From Pantoea sp. Lij88 (lineage in GTDB: Bacteria > Pseudomonadota > Gammaproteobacteria > Enterobacterales > Enterobacteriaceae), in NCBI RefSeq assembly GCF_030062155.1, contig NZ_CP118269.1, positions 1,612,001 to 1,676,000 of the forward strand: a DNA stretch of 64,000 nt. The letters are read 5' to 3'. A program made the translations under genes and the position numbers. How positions within the stretch are numbered: the first letter of the stretch is position 1; each line of letters opens with the position of its first letter. Of this stretch, positions 18,601-27,975 are shown piece by piece. The notes under the pieces were generated by a model. It did no database searches, was not told where the DNA came from, and was given only the letters and a program-made list of their open reading frames with translations.

Positions 18601-21600
18601 CAGGCCGATCTGCATGCGCAAACCCTCACGAATAGCGGCCAGATCGCAGCCGGGCAACTCAGCGCCAGCGGCAACACGCTGGAAAACAGCGGGCTGCTGC
18701 AGGGCGACGCGCTGGTGGATCTCGGATTTGCTCAGACACTCAACCACAATAATGGGCAACTGCTGAGCGGCGATCGGCTGAGCGTTAAGGGTGGCAGCGC
18801 GACCAATGATGGCAGCTGGCAGGGTCAGCAACTCGACCTCACGCTGGATTCTCTCGATAACCGCGGCAGCATCAATGGCATCAGCGGCTTGCGCGCTGAC
18901 ATCGCCAGCGATCTGATCAACAGCGGCACGCTGGTCAGTCAGGGCAATAGCGACCTGAATGCCACTACGCTGCGCAACAGCGGCAAAATAATGGCGAACC
19001 AGCTGGGGTTGCAGAGCACCAGCCTGAACAACGACGGTCTGTTACAGGGCAGCTCGGCGTTGGCTGCTCAGGCCGATAACATCACGCAATCTGCCGGCGG
19101 CAAAACGCTGAGCGGAGGAATACTGACGCTCAATGCGGGCCAGCTCAACACCCAGGGTGTGCTGCAGGGCGAGCAGACGACGGTTAACGCGGACAACTGG
19201 CTGCATCAGGGATCGCTGCTGGGCAGCAAAGACCTGAACGTCAGCGTCAGCAATGAGCTGCATAACACCGGCTCTCTGATGAGCCAGGATAGTGCGCAGA
19301 TCGTGGCTAATACACTGAACAACAGCGGCTCACTGCTCAGTGAAGGGGCGATGACGCTGAACGGCGCTGCGCTGAATAACAGCGGATCGGTTCAGGGTAA
19401 AACCCTGACCATTACCCCGGCCAGCGTCATGAATCAGGGCAGCCTGATCGGTCTGCAGGCATTAACGTTTGCAGCAATGCCACAGATGGCCGGGCGAATG
19501 CTGCTCACGGCGCTGGCCGCGCCATCACGTCAGCTGATTAATAATCAGGGCGGATCGCTGCTGACCCAGGGCACGCTGAACATCAACGGTGATGACGTTG
19601 TGAATAACGGCAGCTGGCAGGGTCAGCAGATCCTGCTCAATGCCCGACAGCTGACCAATAATGGCGCGATCCAGAGTGCAGATGCGCTGCAATTGATTCT
19701 GGCGGATCGCCTTGATGCGGGCGCGGGCAGCAAGATTTCAGCGAATGGCACTGCGGCACTGCAGGCACTGACACTGACCAATCAGGGCGAATGGATTGCC
19801 AGAAACCTGACGCTACAGGGCGACACGCTAAACAATAATGGCGCCGTGACCGGTGTTGATTCGCTGTCGGTTGACCTTAATGGTGCACTGACCCAGCAGC
19901 AGGATAAAACGCTGCTCAGCGCGGGCAGGCTGACGCTTCAGTCATCCTCGCTCAATAATGCCGGACGCGTACAGGGCGGCAACCTGCAGATCACCACGGG
20001 CGCGGTGGATAACAACGGACGTTTACAGGGTGATAATAGCCTGCTGGTTAATGCTGGTGGACGCATTACCAACGGCGGCAACGGCGCCATGATCACGCAA
20101 AACGCTCTGACGCTGACCGGGCCAGAACTGTTCAACTATGGCCTGATTCAGGGTAACGGCAACGGTGTCGCGACGATAACCGGCTTAACGCAAAATGAAG
20201 GCCGGTGGCTGTCGGGTGGCGCGCAGACTCTCAATACGCCGCAGCTGAATAACAACGGCTGGTTACAGGCGTCGCAGCTGATTCTCAATGCGACCCATGC
20301 CAGCAACAACGGTACGCTGCTGGCCGACGGCCAGGGTACGCTGACCGGCAATGGCTTCAGCAACCAGGGCACAGCCCAGGGCGGTAACCTTGAGGTTAAT
20401 TATCAGCAGGTAAACAACAGCGGCACGCTGTTGGGTAACAACCGGCTAAGCGTGATGGCCGCTCAGGTTGGTCAGCAAAGCAGCGGTCGCCTGTTCAGCG
20501 GCGGCGACCTGCGGGTTCACAGCAACGGCTTTGACCAGAGCGGGCAGGTTGTGGCGCTGGGTAACGCCACGCTGGAAATCGCTAATGGCTTTACCGGTCG
20601 AGATATTCTGGCGGCGGGCGGGCGACTCACCGTCAGCAGTAATGGTGCCATAGACAACCAGGGCACGATGCAGGGCGGCGCGCTGACGCTAAGTGCAGGC
20701 GGCGATCTCACCAATAATGGTCAGCTCACCACGGGAACAGGTGACAGCGCGTTAAGTGGCAATCGTATCGCCATGAACGGTAATGGCAGTCTGCAGGGCG
20801 GCGGGAATATCAATTTAGCCAGCCGTAGCGATATCACCCTGGGCGGTTTCACGGGTACGCTGGGCAATCTGACCCTCAGCGCACCGGGCAGTATTGTTAA
20901 TACCGCGCTGCTCTACGCGGCGGGTAATCTCTCTCTGTTTGCCAACAGTATTAAAAACCAGCGCGGCGACGTGCTGGCCGGTAACAGCTTGTGGATGCAG
21001 CGCGATGCAGCAGGCAATGCGAATGGCGAAGTAATTAATACCTCTGGCACCATTGAGTCGCAGAACGGCGATATCACGATTAATACGGGGCATTTGCTGA
21101 ATACAAGGGATGGGTTGAGTGTTTCTGAAACGCATAGCGCTTCAAACCAGACGGGCTTAGGCGTAGACCTGATAAAGGTTCCAATCTCTGAATTTAAACC
21201 AGAGGAATACGGGGTATTCGTAAACTCAAGGAAAACATGTGATTCATGGGGTAAAAATGGGCAAGGTTGTAAAACTTCAACAGCTTATTACTACGTACCA
21301 ACAAAAGAAGCCGCGAGTAAGAATTTTTCATTATCTAGCACTACTATAAACGTCACCAGTAATGGTGGTGCAGCTCGCATAGCCGCAGGACGTGATATTA
21401 ATATAAGGGCAGGTTCGTTTGATAATCAGGCCAGTAATGTTCTGGCGCAGAGGGATATCTCTCTCTCTGGAAATCAATTGAACAACCAATCCTGGCAGGC
21501 TGGGACACAAAATACTTATTTTAATTATAAGTATGAAGGGATACTGTTTGATTACGCACATCTATATACAAGTACTAGTGAAAACGGTTATCAACAGACT

Positions 21601-24600
21601 TATGCTACTACCGGCTCTCGCAATAAGCCTAAAGTAAAATCAATAACATATACACTTTCAGATCAAGGGACGAGTTTTACCCCTGGAGAGTTATACCGGT
21701 CGGTTATCCAGGCCGGCGGCAATGTCTCCGCTAACTTCAGCGGCGATATCAGTAATACCAGCACCACTGCGAATGCCGGCTGGAGTGGTAATACGCTTTC
21801 TGCCCCCGCTTTACGCGGCTTAACCGCTGCAGGCACCGCTGGCGCGCAGTCGCATCAGCAACTGGCCACCGCCGACAAAGCCGCAATCAATACGCCGCAA
21901 TGGCGCGATCAGCTCCAGAATGCACTGCAGCAGGTTAATGGCGCAGGGACGCTGGAGAGCGCTTCACAGGGCAGTGCACCGCTGACGCAATATGCTGCGG
22001 CGGGTAAAAACAACGCGGCACTGGGTAAAGCCATCAACCTGACAAGCGCTGCTCAGGGGCCTGCGTCGCTTCATAACTACAAGGCCGCTGAGGTTGATAT
22101 CAGCGCCTATCCGTTACCTTCTGGTCAGAACGGCTACTTTGTCGCGTCGAACACCAATAGCCGCTATCTCATTACCGTTAACCCCAAACTCAACGGTCTG
22201 GGACAGCTGGATCAGAGTCTGTTCGGCGAGCTGAACGCAAAACTCGGCAAACAGCCTGCTACCACGCCATTACAGGAAACCCGCCCTCAGTACACTGACG
22301 AGAATGCATTCCTCGGCTCCTCTTACATGCTGAGTCGGCTGAACCTGAAGCCCGATTATGATTATCGTTTTCTCGGCGATGCGGCATTTGATACCCGTTA
22401 TGTCAGCAATGCGGTATTGAACCAGACCGGCAACCGCTACATCAATGGCCTGGGATCCGATCTCGCCCAGATGCGCTATCTGATGGACAACGCGGCAGCG
22501 GCGCAGCAGTCGCTGGGCTTGCAGTTCGGTGTTTCACTCTCTGCTGACCAACTCGCCTCTTTAGACAAGAGCATGGTCTGGTGGGAAGCCACCACGATCA
22601 ACGGTGAAACGGTGATGGTGCCGAAGCTCTATCTGTCGACAAAAGATGTGGAAATGCGCGATGGCAGCGTGATTGCGGGGAACAACGTAACGCTGAAAGG
22701 CGGGAACATCACCAACACGGGTAGTAGCGTGATGGCCAAAAACAATCTGACCATCGACAGCCAGAACACGCTCAGTAACCTCAACGCCGGTCTGCTCCAT
22801 GCGGGTGGCGATCTGCAACTTAGCGCGTTGAACGATATCAACAACGTCAGCTCGACTATCAGCGGTAAAAAGGTGGCACTGGAGAGTGTCAACGGTGACA
22901 TCAACAACCTGACCACGTCGCAGCTCTGGCATCTGGATGCAGACAACGGTAAGGGTGCGAAGAAATCCTATACCGAGACCTTGAGCGGGCCAACGGCGAG
23001 CATCACGTCACTTGATTCTCTGAGCCTCAAGGCGGGCAACGATATTGCTGTCACCGGCGCTAACCTCAAAGCAGGTGGCGATCTGCTGCTGAACGCCTGG
23101 AATGATATTGCCATCACCGGTAATCAGAACGTCACTGGCAGCGCGCAGTCCGGTTTCGGAAGCCGCTGGCAAAAGGTTGATGCGACCAGCACAACCACGG
23201 TCAACACGGTCGGCAGCCAGATCGCCGCAGGCGGCAACATGGCGATGCAGGCGGGTCACGATCTGACCGTTACCGCCAGCAGCATCAACGCCGGTAAAAA
23301 CGCGGCGCTGGCAGCCGGTAACGATTTGAATCTCAACAGTGCGACGACCAGCCAGAATGAGGTGAAGGGCAAACGTGAAACCCATTCGACCGGTCTGGAT
23401 CGCACGACGCTGACCAGTGGCGGCGATTTAGCACTCCAGGCCGGACGCGATATTAATAGCCAGGCGGCAGGCATTGCCGCAGACAAAGACGTCACCTTAC
23501 AGGCAGGGCGTGACGTCAATCTGCTGGCGGCTGAAACCGGTTCTGGCAATAGCTACAAATCGGGTAAGAAGGTTGAGATTAATGAGTCGGTACGCCAGCA
23601 GGGCACTGAAATTGCTAGCGGTGGGAGTACGACGGTTAAAGCGGGCAGGGATGTGGTCGCGGAAGCGGCGAGAGCGGATGCGCGCGGCGATCTTGCTGTC
23701 CAGGCAGGACGCGACGTAGCTATCACTACGGCAACCGAAAGCGATTATCACTACGACGAAGATACAAAAGTTAAGAAAAAGCTTTTCTCTAAAAAAACCA
23801 CACACACAGTTCATGAGAACTCAGCCACGACTGAACAGTCTTCGGCGTTAAGTGGTAACAATGTCGCGATCGTCGCCGGACGTGATGTGGCTGTAACGGG
23901 TTCCAGCGTGGTAGGCGATAACAACGTTGCACTGAAGGCAGGACGTGATCTTGCGATCACTGCGGCCACCGAAGAGCAGCATAGCTACAGCCTGAAAGAA
24001 ACCAAAAAGAGCGGCATGATGAGTGGCGGAAGTATCGGCGTGACCTTCGGTAGCGCTTCTACTCGCCAGCAGCTTAATCGCGACGGCACCACCCAAAGCC
24101 AGAGCGCCAGCGCCGTAGGTAGCACTGGCGGTAGCGTCACGCTGATCGCCGGTAATAATGCCCACATTAGCGGCTCAGATGTCATCGCTAAAAAAGATAT
24201 CAGCGTGGTCGGCGGTTCCGTTGATATTGATACGGGCAATGATCTTGTCAGTCGTCGTCAGGTTTATGAACAGAAGAAAAGCGGCTTAACACTCCAGCTT
24301 ACCAGCCCAATTACCGATGCCTTATTAAGCCTTGGAGAACAGGCAAAATCTGCCAGTGAGGCCGGCGACGGTCGGCTTAAAGCACTGGGTGCGGTAAAAG
24401 CTCTGGAAAGTGGCTGGGCGATGTCTGGCGGAAAAGCCATGCAGTCTGGCCAGGCTATGGCAAACGGCAATATGAGTGACGCAGGGATTAAAATTGAGCT
24501 CAGCGTTGGCGCGAGTAAGAGTAAATCCTCATCGGAATATAACGCCAATGCCGTTAAAGGTAGCTCGCTCAATGGCGGCGGCAACATTGCGGTGGTGGCG

Positions 24601-26751
24601 ACCGGCGCTAACGGCAGCAGCGGTGATATTACACTCTCTGGCAGCGGCATTACCGGCAAAAATGTCACGCTGGCAGCGGCGCACGATCTCAATCTCACGG
24701 CGGCAACCAATAACACCGAACAGAAAAGCAGCAATAAGGCTTCCGGCTGGAGTGGCGGTATTCATGTTGCGATAGGTAAAGAAACAGGCATTGGCGTACA
24801 GGCCAGCGGTTTTATGGCCAGCGGCAAGGAGAACGGCAAAACCACCGATTACGTCAACAGCCGTGTAAACGCCAGCAATGACCTCACCCTGAGCAGCGGT
24901 AACGATACGGTGCTGTCTGGCGCGCAGGCACTGGGTAATCGGATTGTTGCTGATGTTGGTCATGATCTGACGATGACCAGCCTGCAGGATACCGATGATT
25001 ATCAAAGCAAACAGCAGAGCGCCAGCGGCGGCTTCAGCTTCACGTTCGGCAGCATGACCGGCTCCGCTGGCCTCAGTCTGAGCCAGAGCAAAGTGAACAG
25101 TGAGTACGCCAGCGTCGGCGATCAGAGCGGCCTGTTTGCAGGGAATGGTGGCTATGACATCTATGTTGGCAACCACACTCAACTGAATGGCGCGGTGATC
25201 GCATCAACGGCGCAGTCCGCGAACAATGCGCTCTCCACCGGCACGCTGGGCTGGACAGACATCGACAACCACGCTTCTTACAAAGCCAGTAGCTCATCCA
25301 TCAGCATGGGTGGGGGTAACGAAGATAATAAAATGTCAGGCGGTGCGATGCCCACCTCTGCTAATACCCATGGCAGTGCATCTGGCACCACCCGTTCAGC
25401 TGTGGCGGACGGTACCATCACAGTACGTAACGGTCAGGCTCAGACACAGAACGTCGCAGACCTGAGCAGAGATACCGATAACGCCAACGGCCATATCGAC
25501 AAGATATTCGACAAGGATAAGGTTTCACGCAAGCTTGAGTTCGCACAGGGAATTCAGGAGCTGGGCCAACGTGTAGCAGGCGATATCAGCAGCTACAAAA
25601 TGCAGAGTGCTGAAAATGAGACCAAAGAAAGACTGCTTAAAGCAAACCCGCAACTTGCTGGTTATTCAAACGAGGAATTAAACACTCTAATCGTAAATGA
25701 TCCCGGCTATAGGGCCGTTGCAGAAAAGTGGGGCACTGGCGGCAGCTATTCCATGGCAGCAGCAGCTGTGACCGGCGTTCTGGGTGGCCTTGGCGCAAGT
25801 AACCTGGGTGCAGCCGCAGCTGGTGGGATGGCACCGTATATCGCCAATAAAATTAAGCACGCAACCAGTACATTTGTCGACGGACAGGAGCAGACTAACG
25901 TCCTGGCTAACACCATGGCTCACGCGGTCGCGGGTGCAGTACTGGCTCAGCTGGCAGGAAACAGCGCAACAGCGGGTGCTGCGGGGGCTGCAGGTGGCGA
26001 GCTGATGGCCAGAGCTATTCTCAGATCGATGTACCCCGGCAAGCAGACCAGCGACCTGACGCAGGATCAGAAGCAGATTGTCAGTGCGCTCGGCCAGCTG
26101 GCAGCGCAGTTGTCTGCGGGTGTGGCATCTGGTTCTGTTGAGGGTGGGATTCAGGGCGCGGTTGCAGGGAAGAATGCGGTTGAGAATAATACGCTGGGAA
26201 GTGATGATGAAGATGATGAATTCCAGTTGGAGCACGGCAATCGCCCTGTAAAAATTATTTCTTTTACTCCGAAGAGAATTGGAGTGGTGGATGATGATGG
26301 CGATGTGAAGGGAATGGGCGGGATAATCGCTGGCGGTGCTAAAGGCGCAGGTACGTCTCTGGAGCGTGGTCTTGCCTACGATAACCCATCTAACCTTATC
26401 CAAAGCCGTGTAAGTGAAATTCAGTCACAAATACCTGCGAACTCTCAAGGCCGAATAACTATGGGTGTTGCGGTAGTAGAGGATGCCAATGGTGTTCGCT
26501 CTGTTCTGGTCAGTACAAGTGAACCTCGTGGCTATCTTCGTCCTGGAGTTAGTTTGCAAGAAGGCGAAAAAGTAGTTGTTGGAACTGGCCATGCAGAAGC
26601 GGATATTGTCAGCTATGCCAACGCTAACGGATTGAAAGTTGTTGATATCGGTGCGACACGTCCTGTCTGTGCATCATGTCAGAACGTAATTGAGCCGACA
26701 GGGGCCAATGTGTCAACGCCATTAAAACCACTGCCAAAGGCTAAAAAATGA
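15625..26751 (+). CDS. cdiA: CdiA: contact-dependent inhibition exoprotein with C-terminal deaminase-like toxin
   Basis: The 3708-residue TpsA effector is presented on the cell surface by CdiB. Signal peptide: about residues 1-33. TPS secretion domain: about 34-300, with NPYGI and CNGCGF. Filamentous-haemagglutinin repeats (FHA-1; recurrent LNNSG, LQGD) run to about 1830. An AT-rich unique segment at about 1832-2030 is probably the receptor-binding region. A Tyr/Pro-rich block follows to about 2360, then FHA-2, an Ala/Gly-rich pretoxin domain, and VENN at 3519-3522. The last 186 residues are the exchangeable toxin. They contain His3656-Ala-Glu3658 and Pro3680-Val-Cys3682-x-x-Cys3685, the zinc-ligand and catalytic pattern of the cytidine-deaminase superfamily. 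Substrate (DNA, RNA or nucleotide) is unknown. Confidence 0.95.
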   Translation: MDDQLALSLPRRLLSYLICSMIAFQPLLPAFSAAITPVTQGTQVDAAGNGVPVINIATPNASGLSHNQYQNYNVGQEGLILNNATGRLTQTQLGGLVQNNPNLKAGQEARAIINEVVGANRSQLQGYTEVAGKAANVMVANPYGITCNGCGFINTPNVTLTTGKPQLDAQGNLQSLEVTKGAISIEGKGLDGSQADAVSIIARATEINAGIHAKDLNVTLGANRVGADGSVTPIAGAGAAPSVAVDTGALGGMYANRIHLVSSENGVGVNLGNLNARQGDMVLDAQGRLSINNSLTSGTLNAKGSSIALQGEHKAGGNVALTAQQDIALNGASLGSDASLDLNSQGSITLKGSSVKAGQNVRLNSGSQSVDNSSSGSAVDALQLSASSQLDNAGQLAAAKTLDIQAAQITNSGSLASNGDVQVRTNTLQQNGKLLAQGKNTVVVSGLLNNRDEISGGDLNIQSGSLDNSGKLIGQRLQIDAPILNNSGAMVSNGEVVINSDTLQQNGSLSAGGNAQLTARNWLENQGAISSQNALIMNSAQLRNSGSLIAPNLTLTAGQISNGGLVQGNTLLSFNTGQLDNLAAGTISSDNDFGLALPQLNNSGLITSGKTLTVSGEQLNNSGEINAASLNTTLKNLHNQQGGKLLADDQLRLQGDALNNQGTMAAGTLKSDVSQVTNSGTVQGDKALSLQGSALTNSGTLLSAGQLSVQQQTLDNSGLMQGKQLTVKADRWQNSGNALSEADADLQSGTLDNGGKILGQQGIALKANHTDNSGWLIAQALTLRGDMINSGLIQGNQQITLAGNQLDNQQGGQLLSDGTLKGDFTSLTNHGAMQAGEMTLNAGTLQNGGTVRVGKALNAVINGALTNSGSLLSQQQMNLQAAEIDNQGTLAADNLSLHAPVLSNAGLLQGNSTLTLDHQQIHNLHDGQLIAGSPLTLTSDQLDNDGLLQVNGALTVNGNRLNNSGRLLSDDLNLQIADTLNNSGTGQIVTGHQADLHAQTLTNSGQIAAGQLSASGNTLENSGLLQGDALVDLGFAQTLNHNNGQLLSGDRLSVKGGSATNDGSWQGQQLDLTLDSLDNRGSINGISGLRADIASDLINSGTLVSQGNSDLNATTLRNSGKIMANQLGLQSTSLNNDGLLQGSSALAAQADNITQSAGGKTLSGGILTLNAGQLNTQGVLQGEQTTVNADNWLHQGSLLGSKDLNVSVSNELHNTGSLMSQDSAQIVANTLNNSGSLLSEGAMTLNGAALNNSGSVQGKTLTITPASVMNQGSLIGLQALTFAAMPQMAGRMLLTALAAPSRQLINNQGGSLLTQGTLNINGDDVVNNGSWQGQQILLNARQLTNNGAIQSADALQLILADRLDAGAGSKISANGTAALQALTLTNQGEWIARNLTLQGDTLNNNGAVTGVDSLSVDLNGALTQQQDKTLLSAGRLTLQSSSLNNAGRVQGGNLQITTGAVDNNGRLQGDNSLLVNAGGRITNGGNGAMITQNALTLTGPELFNYGLIQGNGNGVATITGLTQNEGRWLSGGAQTLNTPQLNNNGWLQASQLILNATHASNNGTLLADGQGTLTGNGFSNQGTAQGGNLEVNYQQVNNSGTLLGNNRLSVMAAQVGQQSSGRLFSGGDLRVHSNGFDQSGQVVALGNATLEIANGFTGRDILAAGGRLTVSSNGAIDNQGTMQGGALTLSAGGDLTNNGQLTTGTGDSALSGNRIAMNGNGSLQGGGNINLASRSDITLGGFTGTLGNLTLSAPGSIVNTALLYAAGNLSLFANSIKNQRGDVLAGNSLWMQRDAAGNANGEVINTSGTIESQNGDITINTGHLLNTRDGLSVSETHSASNQTGLGVDLIKVPISEFKPEEYGVFVNSRKTCDSWGKNGQGCKTSTAYYYVPTKEAASKNFSLSSTTINVTSNGGAARIAAGRDINIRAGSFDNQASNVLAQRDISLSGNQLNNQSWQAGTQNTYFNYKYEGILFDYAHLYTSTSENGYQQTYATTGSRNKPKVKSITYTLSDQGTSFTPGELYRSVIQAGGNVSANFSGDISNTSTTANAGWSGNTLSAPALRGLTAAGTAGAQSHQQLATADKAAINTPQWRDQLQNALQQVNGAGTLESASQGSAPLTQYAAAGKNNAALGKAINLTSAAQGPASLHNYKAAEVDISAYPLPSGQNGYFVASNTNSRYLITVNPKLNGLGQLDQSLFGELNAKLGKQPATTPLQETRPQYTDENAFLGSSYMLSRLNLKPDYDYRFLGDAAFDTRYVSNAVLNQTGNRYINGLGSDLAQMRYLMDNAAAAQQSLGLQFGVSLSADQLASLDKSMVWWEATTINGETVMVPKLYLSTKDVEMRDGSVIAGNNVTLKGGNITNTGSSVMAKNNLTIDSQNTLSNLNAGLLHAGGDLQLSALNDINNVSSTISGKKVALESVNGDINNLTTSQLWHLDADNGKGAKKSYTETLSGPTASITSLDSLSLKAGNDIAVTGANLKAGGDLLLNAWNDIAITGNQNVTGSAQSGFGSRWQKVDATSTTTVNTVGSQIAAGGNMAMQAGHDLTVTASSINAGKNAALAAGNDLNLNSATTSQNEVKGKRETHSTGLDRTTLTSGGDLALQAGRDINSQAAGIAADKDVTLQAGRDVNLLAAETGSGNSYKSGKKVEINESVRQQGTEIASGGSTTVKAGRDVVAEAARADARGDLAVQAGRDVAITTATESDYHYDEDTKVKKKLFSKKTTHTVHENSATTEQSSALSGNNVAIVAGRDVAVTGSSVVGDNNVALKAGRDLAITAATEEQHSYSLKETKKSGMMSGGSIGVTFGSASTRQQLNRDGTTQSQSASAVGSTGGSVTLIAGNNAHISGSDVIAKKDISVVGGSVDIDTGNDLVSRRQVYEQKKSGLTLQLTSPITDALLSLGEQAKSASEAGDGRLKALGAVKALESGWAMSGGKAMQSGQAMANGNMSDAGIKIELSVGASKSKSSSEYNANAVKGSSLNGGGNIAVVATGANGSSGDITLSGSGITGKNVTLAAAHDLNLTAATNNTEQKSSNKASGWSGGIHVAIGKETGIGVQASGFMASGKENGKTTDYVNSRVNASNDLTLSSGNDTVLSGAQALGNRIVADVGHDLTMTSLQDTDDYQSKQQSASGGFSFTFGSMTGSAGLSLSQSKVNSEYASVGDQSGLFAGNGGYDIYVGNHTQLNGAVIASTAQSANNALSTGTLGWTDIDNHASYKASSSSISMGGGNEDNKMSGGAMPTSANTHGSASGTTRSAVADGTITVRNGQAQTQNVADLSRDTDNANGHIDKIFDKDKVSRKLEFAQGIQELGQRVAGDISSYKMQSAENETKERLLKANPQLAGYSNEELNTLIVNDPGYRAVAEKWGTGGSYSMAAAAVTGVLGGLGASNLGAAAAGGMAPYIANKIKHATSTFVDGQEQTNVLANTMAHAVAGAVLAQLAGNSATAGAAGAAGGELMARAILRSMYPGKQTSDLTQDQKQIVSALGQLAAQLSAGVASGSVEGGIQGAVAGKNAVENNTLGSDDEDDEFQLEHGNRPVKIISFTPKRIGVVDDDGDVKGMGGIIAGGAKGAGTSLERGLAYDNPSNLIQSRVSEIQSQIPANSQGRITMGVAVVEDANGVRSVLVSTSEPRGYLRPGVSLQEGEKVVVGTGHAEADIVSYANANGLKVVDIGATRPVCASCQNVIEPTGANVSTPLKPLPKAKK

Positions 26752-27194
26752 TTATGCGTTTAGAAATGGTTGAGAAAGGACTTGTAGAAAAACTTAAGTT
26801 GGTCAGCGAGGAGCAACGAAGAGTTGCTGTAAAAGTGGCTTGCGAACTTGCTTTTCAGGCTTGTCCAGTAGATGTGCCTATTGTTGTTGAGTCTCTTAGG
26901 CAACTACAGTCTGGTAATAAACTCACAACCGATCAGGTTTCTGGGCTAGATGCTTTAGCTGCACAGTTAGATGAGAAGTATTTTGACTTGCAAGACAACC
27001 TGGATGAAGGACAAAGCTTAAATCCAGATGGTCTTCAGTTGTTTAGTCAAGCTCGTGCTGTATCGGCGCTGTCCTTAGCTGGTGGAGAAAATTCGCTTAT
27101 GAAAGCGACCGAAGCAATATATGAAGCATCGTCAGCCGTTGATGATGGAACTCATATTTTCAAAGCAGTTCATTCGGTTTTGCCAGAGTTTTAA
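26748..27194 (+). CDS. cdiI: Predicted CdiI immunity protein for the deaminase-like CdiA tip
   Basis: The ATG at 26748 overlaps the cdiA stop (ATGA), the usual translational coupling of a toxin with its immunity gene. AAAGG lies seven bases upstream; a second ATG at 26754 is possible. The 148-residue product is acidic and helical (EEQRRVAVKVACELAFQA, LDALAAQLDEKYFDLQDNLDEG), with no signal peptide, fitting a cytosolic toxin-binding protein. I do not recognise its family, so the function rests on position. A terminator follows at 27223. Confidence 0.8.
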   Translation: MIMRLEMVEKGLVEKLKLVSEEQRRVAVKVACELAFQACPVDVPIVVESLRQLQSGNKLTTDQVSGLDALAAQLDEKYFDLQDNLDEGQSLNPDGLQLFSQARAVSALSLAGGENSLMKATEAIYEASSAVDDGTHIFKAVHSVLPEF

Positions 27195-27222
27195 TCATCG
27201 GGTATTTTGCTTTGGTTGAGAT

Positions 27223-27250
27223 CCGGCGCACTCTTGCGCCGGTATTTTCA
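27223..27250 (+). terminator. Terminator after cdiI
   Basis: CCGGCGCA-CTCT-TGCGCCGG followed by TATTTT. It closes the intact cdiBAI transcription unit and separates it from the orphan modules. Confidence 0.75.
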
Positions 27251-27344
27251 GTTTCTGTTGCGCCCTGATTGCACTGTTTTTGCATCCTTTCTGCAGTCAA
27301 GTTGCATCCCTTTCCACCCATACTGACGACCTACGGTCTACCTG

Positions 27345-27574
27345 CTCAATAAGCCCCTATTACCCACCAAATACGAATCTTGGTAGTCCTAATAGTTCGT
27401 ATATAAGAGTTATGCCTTCGGGAGCAACGCCTGTTCCGGGACTAGAAAATGGATATTGGATATGCGTTAAGAATGGTCAACCAACAAATCCAGCTACAGG
27501 GGGGTACTGGTACTCGAGGAGAAACACATGTACTACTCCCTGCAAATAGGATGCCACCAAAAAGGTTAGGTTAA
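27345..27574 (+). pseudogene. Orphan CdiA-CT toxin tip 1, frameshifted
   Basis: The reading frame through YIRVMPSGATPVPGLENGYW and NGQPTNPATG ends in a nonsense tail (YSRRNTCTTPCK). If one G of the six-G run at 27499-27504 is removed, the frame continues GTGTRGETHVLLP and ends PPKRLG just before the next ATG. Tails of the type GQP.NP.TG..G.R.ETH are typical ends of CDI and other polymorphic toxin tips. No start, secretion or VENN region precedes it, so it is a displaced tip. The 5' boundary is approximate and the toxin activity is not assigned. Confidence 0.7.
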
Positions 27575-27930
27575 ATGATTACTGAGAATGAACTCCATGA
27601 ATTTGAGGGGGCGATATTTACTGGGGTTACAGTTGGAATAGGGTCGTTGGTTTTGCTGTTCTCATCAGGAACACGCATACTGATCCAGTGTCCCTTTAGA
27701 TGTGAGAAAAAAACTCATTTCATGTAGGGCATGGCGAGGATATATCAACAAGTAATCTCCTATTTTCATATCTTAATCAAAGGGTTGATTTATGCTCTTT
27801 GCTAGATGGTGAAATATTAAAATTGTTCTTTGGTAACGAGAGCAATATATATATCGTTCCAGAAAACAACGGCTTTGAATCTTATGTAATCACTACAAGC
27901 CAGGGTGATTATCCTGTAATTGCTTACTGA
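27575..27930 (+). pseudogene. Orphan immunity gene 1, frameshifted
   Basis: An ATG at 27575, directly after the TAA of orphan tip 1, opens MITENELHEFEGAIF and runs to a stop at 27731. Adding one A to (or removing two from) the seven-A run at 27707-27713 joins it to a frame reading NSFHVGHGEDISTSNLLFSY and ending YVITTSQGDYPVIAY before the TGA at 27928. The rebuilt protein would be about 118 residues. Position says immunity gene; the family is not recognised. A terminator follows at 27934. Confidence 0.7.
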
Positions 27931-27933
27931 TTG

Positions 27934-27959
27934 AAATCCCGGCTATCAAACCGGGATTT
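27934..27959 (+). terminator. Terminator after orphan module 1
   Basis: AAATCCCGG-ctatcaaa-CCGGGATTT with a U-rich 3' side. It begins the first copy of a terminator-plus-symE repeat block (27934-28110). Confidence 0.8.
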
Positions 27960-27975
27960 TACTTTTATGAGTCAG

